A stretch of DNA of 7,207 nucleotides from Candidatus Aminicenantota bacterium. GTDB taxonomy: Bacteria > Acidobacteriota > Aminicenantia > UBA2199. The stretch covers positions 6,865 to 14,071 of the forward strand of contig JAHELQ010000068.1 of assembly GCA_024644125.1 (NCBI GenBank). Reading direction: 5' to 3'. Below, in pieces: positions 1-6,481 of the stretch; position 1 is the first letter of the stretch; every line of letters starts with the position of its first letter. A model generated the notes under the pieces. The model had not been told where the DNA came from, searched no databases, and saw only the letters and a program-made list of their open reading frames with translations. Both the position numbers and the translations under genes were made by a program.

Positions 1-167
1 GCTTCACCCTTAATAGTGTCAAATTGGTTATTATCATCGTTTTCGTGTTCCTGACCAATCCGACCGGTACCAACGCCCTCACCCGGGCGGCATATATGTT
101 CGGATTGCGTCCCTGGTTCCGAAAAGATAGATATAAAAATAAGTCCAAAAATAAAGAGAAAAAGTAA
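1..167 (+). CDS. mnhG: Mrp/Mnh cation antiporter subunit G, C-terminal part (5' partial)
   Basis: The gene is open from the left edge (first full codon at base 3) and ends at the TAA at 165-167, so only about 54 C-terminal residues are present. They comprise the end of a hydrophobic helix (KLVIIIVFVFLTNP), the stretch NPTGTNALTRAAYMFGL and a strongly basic tail rich in Lys and Arg. A last helix running into a Pro-Thr/Val-x-x-(H/N)-x-(I/L)-x-R-A-A-Y motif is the signature of the MnhG/PhaG family, a small three-helix subunit of the Mrp complex; Asn stands where many homologues have His. The basic tail should be cytoplasmic. The stop codon touches the ATG of the next gene (TAAATG), which fits the usual E-F-G order before the MbhD-like subunit. 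The start and the first two helices lie outside the window. Confidence 0.85.
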   Translation, partial: FTLNSVKLVIIIVFVFLTNPTGTNALTRAAYMFGLRPWFRKDRYKNKSKNKEKK

Positions 168-413
168 ATGCATTGGGAACTTGAAATTACATTGTTTGTA
201 TTTTTAATCATTTCGGCCTTTATTTCGTTGTACGTCAAGAACCTGATTACGGCGGTGGTGACCTTGAGTGTGTTCAGCTTTTTCTCGGCATTGCTTTATG
301 TGGCCATGGGCGCTGTCGATGTTGGATTTACGGAAGCTGTTGTCGGCGCGGGTATCACCGGTGTGTTGCTGATTGTGGCCATACTCAAAACCTACCGAAG
401 GAGTCAAGATTGA
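168..413 (+). CDS. mbhD: MbhD-type antiporter subunit (DUF4040 / MrpA C-terminal domain homologue)
   Basis: An 81-residue protein with three predicted membrane helices (about 5-23, 25-47 and 56-74) and a short basic C-terminus (KTYRRSQD). The segment DVGFTEAVVGAGITGVLL (51-68) is the recognisable core: acidic residues Asp51 and Glu56 followed by a Gly-rich helix, as in MbhD of membrane-bound hydrogenase and the matching region of MrpA. In MBH/Mrp-type complexes this domain sits between the antiporter-like subunits and takes part in the ion pathway. Its length is right for a stand-alone MbhD, so it is not a broken MrpA. The ATG directly follows the mnhG stop; the upstream sequence is purine-rich (AAAGAGAAAAAG) but has no strong Shine-Dalgarno, so coupling to mnhG is likely. 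The gene symbol is by analogy with MBH. Confidence 0.85.
   Translation: MHWELEITLFVFLIISAFISLYVKNLITAVVTLSVFSFFSALLYVAMGAVDVGFTEAVVGAGITGVLLIVAILKTYRRSQD
397..403 (+). promoter_or_regulatory. Ribosome binding site for a TTG start
   Basis: GAAGGAG lies 6 nt before the TTG at 410-412. It decides the start of the MbhE-like gene: the TTG shares bases with the preceding TGA stop (TTGA), and no ATG in this frame would preserve the first membrane helix. Confidence 0.75.
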
Positions 414-715
414 AATTTGCCAACTATGTCGTATTGGTCCTGTTCATCGGGTTGATGATCTTCGCTTCCCTCGGTTTACCCAATCGCGGGGATGCCGACG
501 CCGTCTTCAACCGGGAAAAAAGCCCTGCCGGTACGCCGGGCGCTGCCGCATACTATATCAAGAATGCCGCTAAAGACGCCCATACCGACAATATGGTCAC
601 TGTGATATTGGCTGATTACAGGGGGTATGACACCCTGGGTGAAGAAACCGTTATCATGACTGCGGGCTTGATTTGTTTGTTGATATTGAGAAAAAAGAGA
701 AACGCAAATGTCTAG
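410..715 (+). CDS. mbhE: MbhE-type antiporter subunit (MrpA C-terminal domain homologue)
   Basis: A 101-residue protein starting with TTG, supported by a strong Shine-Dalgarno and a TTGA overlap with the preceding stop. Helix 1 is at about 4-23. A polar stretch follows (24-60; GLPNRGDAD and a Gly/Ala/Tyr-rich part), and then the diagnostic segment NMVTVILADYRGYDTLGEET (61-80) leading into a second helix (about 80-94) and a basic end. The pattern N-x-V-T/N-x-I/V-L-x-D-Y/F-R-G-x-D-T-L-G-E is the hallmark of the C-terminal part of MrpA and of the separate MbhE subunit. Asp69, Arg71, Asp74 and Glu78 are the conserved charged residues. In MBH/Mrp structures this subunit packs beside MbhD and the B/C subunits in the membrane. 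It overlaps mnhB by 8 nt. Confidence 0.87.
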   Translation: MKFANYVVLVLFIGLMIFASLGLPNRGDADAVFNREKSPAGTPGAAAYYIKNAAKDAHTDNMVTVILADYRGYDTLGEETVIMTAGLICLLILRKKRNANV

Positions 716-1145
716 AACGAAAGATAACCCGATTTTAAAACTGGTGAGCAGCACCATATCACCGTTCATCATGGTGTTCGCGCTTTACGTCGTGTTTCAC
801 GGACACTATAGTCCCGGCGGCGGATTCCAGGGCGGCACATTGTTGGCCGCTGCCGTGATCCTGATTCGGTTGGCGGCGGGGATCGAGAAGTCCCAAATGT
901 TGTTCAATAGCAATTGGGCCACTCCGTTGGGTTCCGTCGGAGTATTGCTCTATTTTGGAACCGGCCTTGTCGCAATGTTGATGGGAGGTAATTTTTTGAA
1001 CTATCATTACCTTCCACTGGGCACGGACGAGGTGATGCTTCGTTCCAACGGAATATTGATGGTGGAAGTCGGTGTCGCGATCGCGGTTATGGCGATCCTG
1101 ATTTCGATTTTCGACGATTTATCTAAGGCGGGTCCAGATGTTTGA
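708..1145 (+). CDS. mnhB: Mrp/Mnh cation antiporter subunit B
   Basis: A 145-residue integral membrane protein with four predicted helices (about 15-31, 43-58, 73-93 and 115-137). The motif GHYSPGGGFQGGTLLAAA (32-49) is the family signature of MnhB/MrpB (and MbhF), a Gly-rich re-entry between helices 1 and 2. Glu120 lies in the last helix (MVEVGVAIAV). The length matches family members. MnhB is a structural subunit of the multisubunit Na+(cation)/H+ antiporter in the cytoplasmic membrane. The ATG sits inside the end of the MbhE-like gene (8-nt overlap) with only a weak GA-rich site upstream, so translation probably depends on the preceding gene. Its own stop overlaps the mnhC start by 8 nt. 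No key residue appears to be missing. Confidence 0.93.
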   Translation: MSRTKDNPILKLVSSTISPFIMVFALYVVFHGHYSPGGGFQGGTLLAAAVILIRLAAGIEKSQMLFNSNWATPLGSVGVLLYFGTGLVAMLMGGNFLNYHYLPLGTDEVMLRSNGILMVEVGVAIAVMAILISIFDDLSKAGPDV

Positions 1146-1527
1146 GTTTTTCCTGGGACATTACGCGTATTGGTTTGTGTTTATTCTGATGGCCATCGGC
1201 CTGTTCGGCATGGTCATGAAGAATAATTTGATAAAGAAGTTAATCGGGATGAGCATCTTCCAGGTTTCCATCATCTTGTTCTATGTCGCTGCCGCCAATA
1301 AATGGAACGCCACAGTGCCGGTGTTGAATCACGGGCATCACGGCGCCATCGAAACCGCCGGATATATCAACCCCTTGCCCCACACCTTGATGCTGACCGC
1401 CATCGTTGTCGGCGTCGCTACCATGGGTGTCGCGTTTGCTCTGGTGATCAGCATCTTCAAACGTTACAACACCCTGGAAGAGGACAAATTACTTCGGGAG
1501 ATGAAAAAAGAGAATGATAATCAATAA
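1138..1527 (+). CDS. mnhC: Mrp/Mnh cation antiporter subunit C (NuoK-like)
   Basis: A 129-residue NuoK-like protein with three helices (about 9-27, 35-53 and 82-107) and a charged C-terminal tail (EEDKLLREMKKENDNQ). INPLPHTLMLTAIVVGVA (77-94) is the diagnostic MnhC/MrpC motif, close to the Pro-x-x-x-T/A-L-x-L-T-x-I-V-I of NuoK-type subunits. Lys residues at 28-34 place the first loop in the cytoplasm, so the loop before helix 3, which contains NHGHHG (64-69), should face outward. AAGG at 1125-1128 is a plausible ribosome binding site, and the gene overlaps mnhB by 8 nt. The family role is a channel-forming linker between the antiporter subunits and the small subunits. The long charged tail and the His cluster are the only features beyond the family core. 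Confidence 0.92.
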   Translation: MFEFFLGHYAYWFVFILMAIGLFGMVMKNNLIKKLIGMSIFQVSIILFYVAAANKWNATVPVLNHGHHGAIETAGYINPLPHTLMLTAIVVGVATMGVAFALVISIFKRYNTLEEDKLLREMKKENDNQ

Positions 1528-3010
1528 TTCGCCAGCGCTCATTCCCCTGATATTATTGTTTACCGCCATCATCATTCCCATCGTCGCCTTCAAAAAGGAA
1601 AAACTGGCCTATCCATTGGCCATGTTGGCGTCCGCGTTTACGGTTTATCTTTCGATATTCAATGTGGTGCGCGTCCTGGGCGGCAATGCGATTCACTATC
1701 ATTTTGGCGGCTGGATCCCCCCCATCGGCATCGAATATGTGTTGGATCCCCTGTCGGCATTCATTTGCGCAGTGGTGAACGTTGTTTCGTTCATCATTTT
1801 GGTGAATGCCAAAGGATTGGTGGAGCGGGAACTCAAAACCAAGGAAATGCCCTATTTTGCCATTGTGATACTATTGCTCACCGGTTTTAACGGCATCATA
1901 CTGACCGGCGATTTCTTCAACCTGTACGTATTCCTGGAAATCAGCTCCCTATCACTGTACGGCCTCATCGCCGTAGGGGAGAGGAAGTCCCCGGTAGCAG
2001 CGTTCCGCTACTTGATCATGGGTACTGTCGGCGGTTCCTTTTACCTGTTGGGCGTCGGGTTCATTTATATGACCACTGGTTCGCTCAATATGGCCGATGT
2101 GAAGAATATCCTCCCTGCAGTGGCCGACCAACCGACGATGATCGTGGCTCTGGCCTTCATCGTTGTCGGTATGGGTATCAAAATGGCGCTGTTTCCCTTG
2201 CACGGCTGGATGCCTGATTCATACACCTACGCCCCATCCGCCTCATCGGCGTTGATCGCGCCCATCGGAGCCAAGATCGCTGTGTACGTGATGCTGCGGG
2301 TGTTGTTCGATGTATTCGGAGTCGATTATGTCAGCAAGACGCTGCCCATCACCGGCGTCATCGGTTGGTTGGGCGCCATCGCTATCCTGTACGGCTCCAT
2401 CATGGCCATCGCGCAGCGGGAGATGAAGCGGATGCTGGCTTACAGTTCCGTGGCCCAGATCGGTTACATCGGTCTCGGCATCGGCCTCGCCAATGTGTGG
2501 GGTTTTATCGGCGCCGTGCTGCACGTTATGAACCATGCCTTCATGAAAGGCCTCTTGTTTTTGATAGCCGGAAATTTCAGGACCAAATTAGGTCATTCAG
2601 ATATATTCAAGTTCGACCATCGCATGAGAAAACAAATGCCCTGGACCACAGCCGCGTTTACCGTTGGCGCCCTGTCCATGGTGGGCGTACCACCCACAGT
2701 CGGGTTCTTCAGTAAATGGTATCTGGCGTTGGGCACCATCAAAGCGACCAATTGGGTCTTTTTGGCGGCCTTGCTTGTCAGTAGCTTGTTGAATGCGGTC
2801 TATTTCTTCCGCATCATCGAAAAAATCTATCTCAAGCCCATCAAAGAGAACTCCGAAGCTGACGATTCCAACGTCGCGCGCAACGATGTTCGCGCGTCGA
2901 TGTTGATACCCACATTGATCATGGCGGCGGCATTGTTGTTGCTGGGCTTGCTGAACGTATTTGTGGTCAAGGGAATCATCATGAAGATGATCCCCGCAGG
3001 TATGCTGTAA
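1514..3010 (+). CDS. mnhD: Mrp/Mnh cation antiporter subunit D, first of three (MbhH/NuoM-like)
   Basis: A 498-residue Proton_antipo_M (PF00361) protein of about 14 helices, full length for MnhD. Visible channel residues are Glu142 (YVFLEISSLS, TM5-type), Lys223 in GIKMALFPLHGWMPDS (221-236, TM7-type), Lys254 (TM8-type), Lys305 in MKRMLAYSS, His337, His341 and Lys345 in HVMNHAFMKGLLFL, and Lys401 in GFFSKWYL (TM12-type). These match the proton-path residues of NuoL/NuoM/MrpD, so the subunit should be a competent proton or cation channel. The ATG overlaps mnhC by 14 nt. An in-frame TGA at 1502 rules out a longer start, and the upstream GAGA is only a weak ribosome site, so it is probably coupled to mnhC. 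The sequence resembles the next gene closely around residues 376-432 (MPW, GF-SKWYL, LLNA-YFF). Confidence 0.93.
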   Translation: MIINNSPALIPLILLFTAIIIPIVAFKKEKLAYPLAMLASAFTVYLSIFNVVRVLGGNAIHYHFGGWIPPIGIEYVLDPLSAFICAVVNVVSFIILVNAKGLVERELKTKEMPYFAIVILLLTGFNGIILTGDFFNLYVFLEISSLSLYGLIAVGERKSPVAAFRYLIMGTVGGSFYLLGVGFIYMTTGSLNMADVKNILPAVADQPTMIVALAFIVVGMGIKMALFPLHGWMPDSYTYAPSASSALIAPIGAKIAVYVMLRVLFDVFGVDYVSKTLPITGVIGWLGAIAILYGSIMAIAQREMKRMLAYSSVAQIGYIGLGIGLANVWGFIGAVLHVMNHAFMKGLLFLIAGNFRTKLGHSDIFKFDHRMRKQMPWTTAAFTVGALSMVGVPPTVGFFSKWYLALGTIKATNWVFLAALLVSSLLNAVYFFRIIEKIYLKPIKENSEADDSNVARNDVRASMLIPTLIMAAALLLLGLLNVFVVKGIIMKMIPAGML

Positions 3011-3025
3011 TTGGGGTAACATAAA

Positions 3026-4537
3026 ATGAATGCACAGGATATATATTCCTCGTTTGTCCCGCTCTATGCCGTATTGGTTTCATTGCTGGCCGTACCCTTC
3101 ATTTTGCTGAGCTCAAAAAAACCGAATCTGCGGGAGTTCTGGACGGTTTTGGCCGGAGTGATCAAGTTTGGATTGGTCCTCTCGCTCTTACCCAACGCTC
3201 TCCTGGAAAAAACGGCTGAGATCAGCCTTCTGGAATTGGCGCCCGGCATCGAGTTGGCGCTCAAGGCAGATCCGTTCGGGGTGTTTTTCGCCCTCATCGC
3301 ATCGGGCCTCTGGATTTTCACTTCTTTTTATTCCATGGGATACATGAGAGGGGAGAATTCCCACAAACAAACCCGCTATTTCGCCAGTTTCGCCGTTTGT
3401 TTGTCCGCCACCATCGGCATCGCGTTTTCCGCCAATATATTGACGTTTATCGTATTCTACGAAATATTGACCATTGCCACCTACCCGTTGGTGATTCACA
3501 ACGAGAACGAAGAAGCCATCCGGGCGGGCCGCAAGTATTTAGTCTATACCTTGACCGCCGGTTTGTTCTTGATCGCGGCTGCCACCATGACCTACCAGAT
3601 CCTCGGCACCCTGGATTTCCGGGCCGGCGGTATGTTTACCGGAGTGGCTCTGGCGCCCGGCACTGCCAGGATCTTGTTCCTCTTGTTCCTGGGCGGTGTC
3701 GGCGTGAAGGCTTCGATCATGCCTCTCCATTCCTGGTTGCCTTCGGCCATGGCCGCGCCCACCCCGGTGAGCGCGTTGCTTCACGCGGTGGCGGTTGTCA
3801 AGTCCGGTGTTTTCGGTGTGTTGAGAGTCGTGGGATTCGTGTTTGGACCGGTCTTGATGAAACAGTTCGGCCTCAACAACATCTTGATCACACTGGCCGG
3901 ATTCACCATTATCGTGGCATCGCTCCTGGCGCTGAAGCAGGATAACCTCAAACGGCGGTTGGCCTACTCGACAGTTGGGCATCTGTCCTATATCGTTCTG
4001 GGCGCCGGAATGTTGTCGTCCGCCGCGTTGACCGGCGCGATGTTGCACATCGCCTTCCACGCCACCATGAAGATCACCATGTTCTTCGTGGCCGGAGCCA
4101 TCGCCGTGAACCTTCACAAAAAAGAGATCAGCCAGTTGAACGGCATCGGCAAGGTGATGCCCTGGACAATGGGAGCGTTCGCCGTCAGCGCCATCGGCCT
4201 GTCGGGATTGCCGCCCATCAATGGCTTCGTCAGCAAATGGTATCTGGGCATGGGGTCGCTTCAGGCGGAGAATTTGATTCCCCTGGGAATCCTGGTGCTC
4301 TCCGGTTTGTTGAACGCCGCTTACTTCTTCCCCATTGTGCATCGCGCCTTCTTCCGTGAACCGGATGACCCCGATAAATTGCTGAAACACAAAGAGGCTT
4401 CGCCGTTTATGGTGGTCCCTCTGGTTATAACCGCGATACTTTCGGTGTTGCTGGGTTTTTACCCCGATCTATTCTTCAAGTTTTACCAAATCGCTGCCGG
4501 CGTCACAGCCAGTATCGTAGGAGGAGCAGGCTTATGA
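3026..4537 (+). CDS. Mrp/Mnh antiporter subunit D-like, second of three
   Basis: A 503-residue Proton_antipo_M protein of about 14 helices and a paralogue of the preceding gene. Intact channel residues are Glu146 (FIVFYEILTI), Lys228 in GVGVKASIMPLHSWLPSA (225-241), His253 and Lys259 of the next helix, Lys309 and Arg310 in NLKRRLAYS, His341, His345 and Lys349 in MLHIAFHATMKITMF, and Lys404 in GFVSKWYL. His319 in STVGHLSYI stands where the first paralogue has Gln. Because no MrpA-type large subunit is present, this protein or the third D-type protein probably takes the second antiporter position, as the second MbsH does in MBS. The start is the ATG at 3026, 15 nt after the previous stop, with GGGG at 3013-3016 as a modest ribosome site. 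The end overlaps the next gene by ATGA. The family is certain; the exact subunit equivalence is not. Confidence 0.9.
   Translation: MNAQDIYSSFVPLYAVLVSLLAVPFILLSSKKPNLREFWTVLAGVIKFGLVLSLLPNALLEKTAEISLLELAPGIELALKADPFGVFFALIASGLWIFTSFYSMGYMRGENSHKQTRYFASFAVCLSATIGIAFSANILTFIVFYEILTIATYPLVIHNENEEAIRAGRKYLVYTLTAGLFLIAAATMTYQILGTLDFRAGGMFTGVALAPGTARILFLLFLGGVGVKASIMPLHSWLPSAMAAPTPVSALLHAVAVVKSGVFGVLRVVGFVFGPVLMKQFGLNNILITLAGFTIIVASLLALKQDNLKRRLAYSTVGHLSYIVLGAGMLSSAALTGAMLHIAFHATMKITMFFVAGAIAVNLHKKEISQLNGIGKVMPWTMGAFAVSAIGLSGLPPINGFVSKWYLGMGSLQAENLIPLGILVLSGLLNAAYFFPIVHRAFFREPDDPDKLLKHKEASPFMVVPLVITAILSVLLGFYPDLFFKFYQIAAGVTASIVGGAGL
4519..4526 (+). promoter_or_regulatory. Strong ribosome binding site before the small membrane protein
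   Basis: AGGAGGAG, 7 nt before the ATG at 4534. It is the closest match to the anti-Shine-Dalgarno consensus on the plus strand and supports real translation of the 73-residue gene, perhaps at a higher rate than its neighbours. Confidence 0.75.
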
Positions 4538-4755
4538 AAAAACATTGGTGGATTCTGATGGGATTGTTAACCGTCGCCTCCCTGGCGGTGGAGCTGACCA
4601 TGCATCATGACCCGGCTCACAGTCACTGGTGGAGCTATATCCCCGGCTTCTACATCGCCTTCGGCTTTATTGGTTGCGCGGTGATTATCATATTTGCCAA
4701 AAAAATCGTCAATTTACTCGTAGATAAAGAAGAGGATTATTATGATTCCATCTGA
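4534..4755 (+). CDS. Small two-helix membrane protein of the antiporter operon (conserved hypothetical)
   Basis: A 73-residue protein with two helices (about 5-22 and 36-55). By the positive-inside rule (MKK at the start, AKK after helix 2) both ends face the cytoplasm, leaving an outward loop with a His cluster (MHHDPAHSHWW, 23-33). IPGFYIAFGFIGC (36-48) begins helix 2, and the tail ends in an acidic/aromatic KEEDYYDSI. I know no function for it; from memory similar short proteins with HWW, IPGFY, FGFIGC and a KEDYYD-like tail occur in Mrp-type clusters of Deltaproteobacteria. Evidence that it is real: a strong Shine-Dalgarno, an ATGA overlap with the previous gene, a 14-nt overlap with the next one, and a tight fit between two antiporter subunits. 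It is plausibly an assembly or accessory subunit beside one of the D-type proteins; that is inference. Confidence 0.83.
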   Translation: MKKHWWILMGLLTVASLAVELTMHHDPAHSHWWSYIPGFYIAFGFIGCAVIIIFAKKIVNLLVDKEEDYYDSI

Positions 4756-6481
4756 TATCATTTTATTCCCACCGGTTTTCATTATGTTGGCCGGTGCGCT
4801 GGTGATTGCGCTCGCTCCCAGGAAGCTCCGTTCGTCGGCCTTCCTGTTGTTCACCTTCCTCACCCTGGGCTACATCTGGCTCCTGCCTGAAGGAAGCGTC
4901 GTCACCGCCAGAGTTATGGATTATACCCTCACAATATTGAAAATAGATGCTCTGAGCCGGATCTTCGGCATCATCTTCTCCTTCATCGTCTTTGCCGGAG
5001 GGATCTACGCCTTCCATATCAAAGACACAGGACAGCAGTGCGCTGCCATGTTGTACGCAGGCGGCGCCATCGGCGTCACGTTTGCCGGCGACTTTTTCAC
5101 CCTGTTCATCTTCTGGGAGATGATGGCGTTTACCTCGTTGTACCTGATCTGGGCCCGGCGCAGCAAAGAATCGCAGCACGCGGGCTTCCGCTACCTGATC
5201 TACCACGCCTTCGGCGGCGGTATGCTTTTCGCCGGCGTTCTGATGCGTTTGGCCGAAACCGGTAGTATCGAGATCGTTCGTTTGACTCCCGATGGATCCC
5301 TCGCATCCTGGTTGATCCTGTTGGGCGTCGCCATCAACGCCGCCATTCCGCCCCTGCACGCCTGGCTCTCTGATGCCTATCCCAAAGCCACGGTCACCGG
5401 CGCCGTCTTTTTGAGCGCCTTCACCACCAAATCCGCGGTGTATGTCCTGATCCGTGTCTTCCCCGGCTGGGACATTTTGTTGATCCTGGGCGTCATCATG
5501 ACCCTCTACGGAGTTGTGTTCGCTGTGTTGGCCAACGACATCCGCGGCATCCTGGCCTACCATATCATCAGTCAGGTGGGCTACATGGTGGCCGGCGTCG
5601 GTATCGGCACCGAGATGGCTCTCAACGGCTCCGCGGCCCACGCCTTCAGTCACATCCTATACAAGGCTCTATTATTCATGGGGGCAGGCGTTGTCCTGCA
5701 AACCACAGGCAAAAGCAAACTCACCCAATTGGGCGGACTGGCCAAAGCCATGCCCATCACCATGGGACTCTACATGGTCGCCGCATTCTCCATCTCCGGC
5801 TTCCCACTGTTCAACGGCTTTATCAGTAAATCCATGGTAGTTTCCGCCGCCGGAGCGGCACACCACGAATGGGCCTACCTCTTGCTCACACTAGCCGCAG
5901 TCGGTACATTCCTCAGCGTCGGCATCAAACTCCCGTACTTCACCTGGTTCGCCAAAGAGAAACCCGCGGACCTCAATCCCACCAAGCCCCCCAGGAACAT
6001 GCACATCGGTATGGCGATCGTCGCCTTCTTCTGCTTCCTCCACGGCGTGATGCCCAACCTCCTATACAAACTTCTGCCCTACCAGCCCATAAACTTCCAT
6101 CCCTACACCATGCCTCACCTGGTAGAGACCGTGCAAATCCTGATCTTCACCTTCATCGGATTCTGGGTGCTGCGCAAAGTTTTAGCTCCGCACGAAGGCA
6201 TCTCGTTGGATTTCGATTGGTTCTACCGCCGTCCGAAAAAGTATTTCCGGCAGTTATTCGTGGACGCGCCGTCTTATATGTTCGACAACGCGCAAAAGTG
6301 GGTGGAAACAGTCAGCGCTGATGTAACTAAAATCGGGAGCAATCCCTTCATGCTGTTTTCAAAAGCCAACACCCGCGACCGCGACTACACACCCGATTAC
6401 TACCGCCCCACCGGGCAGATCCTGCTCCTGGCGGTATTCGCGTTATTCGTGTTTGTCACCATTTGGGGCCTGTTCTTCTAA
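4742..6481 (+). CDS. Mrp/Mnh antiporter subunit D-like, third of three, C-terminally extended, TM7-type Lys replaced by Asn
   Basis: A 579-residue Proton_antipo_M protein, about 75-80 residues longer than the two D-type proteins before it. Present are Glu126 (FIFWEMMAF), Lys230 (FTTKSAVY), Arg268 (NDIRGILAYH), His300, His304 and Lys308 in HAFSHILYKALLFMG, and Lys363 in GFISKSM. In GVAINAAIPPLHAWLSDAYP (195-214), Asn199 stands where paralogues have the channel Lys, and Ser210 where they have Pro. From memory this NAAIPPLHAWL variant recurs in a subfamily annotated as antiporter subunit D, so it is probably not a mutation. After the core come a helix at about 463-481, a polar segment (DFDWFYRRPKKYFRQL, 490-505) that could lie along the membrane surface, and a last helix at about 557-577. 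AGAGGA at 4731-4736 is a good ribosome site, and the start overlaps the small gene by 14 nt. Confidence 0.9.
   Translation: MIPSDIILFPPVFIMLAGALVIALAPRKLRSSAFLLFTFLTLGYIWLLPEGSVVTARVMDYTLTILKIDALSRIFGIIFSFIVFAGGIYAFHIKDTGQQCAAMLYAGGAIGVTFAGDFFTLFIFWEMMAFTSLYLIWARRSKESQHAGFRYLIYHAFGGGMLFAGVLMRLAETGSIEIVRLTPDGSLASWLILLGVAINAAIPPLHAWLSDAYPKATVTGAVFLSAFTTKSAVYVLIRVFPGWDILLILGVIMTLYGVVFAVLANDIRGILAYHIISQVGYMVAGVGIGTEMALNGSAAHAFSHILYKALLFMGAGVVLQTTGKSKLTQLGGLAKAMPITMGLYMVAAFSISGFPLFNGFISKSMVVSAAGAAHHEWAYLLLTLAAVGTFLSVGIKLPYFTWFAKEKPADLNPTKPPRNMHIGMAIVAFFCFLHGVMPNLLYKLLPYQPINFHPYTMPHLVETVQILIFTFIGFWVLRKVLAPHEGISLDFDWFYRRPKKYFRQLFVDAPSYMFDNAQKWVETVSADVTKIGSNPFMLFSKANTRDRDYTPDYYRPTGQILLLAVFALFVFVTIWGLFF

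Noticed and set aside
3397..3945. A 182-codon plus-strand frame inside the second D-type gene
   Set aside because: The Arg/His-rich translation is typical of an out-of-frame reading; the overlapping frame is a clear antiporter.
3539..4390. A 283-codon minus-strand open frame opposite the second D-type gene
   Set aside because: Its translation is rich in His, Gln, Asp and Gly with no domain or membrane pattern. It is the expected antisense shadow of a hydrophobic gene with biased third positions.
4763..5653. A 296-codon minus-strand open frame opposite the third D-type gene
   Set aside because: Same low-complexity hydrophilic composition, and it lies entirely inside a well-supported membrane protein gene on the other strand.
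1514..6481. Reading the three large genes as complex I subunits NuoL, NuoM and NuoN
   Set aside because: The neighbours carry MnhB, MnhG, MbhD and MbhE signatures, which complex I operons lack, and no NuoH, NuoJ or peripheral-arm gene is present.
1..6481. Calling the operon a membrane-bound hydrogenase
   Set aside because: No [NiFe] large or small subunit, ferredoxin-like subunit or anchoring NuoH-like subunit is in the window. The similarity is limited to the ion-translocating module.
5700..6481. A shift to more C-ending codons in the second half of the third D-type gene as a sign of recombination
   Set aside because: The shift is impressionistic and modest, and the protein is continuous with intact family motifs. 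A codon-usage calculation along the gene would be needed.
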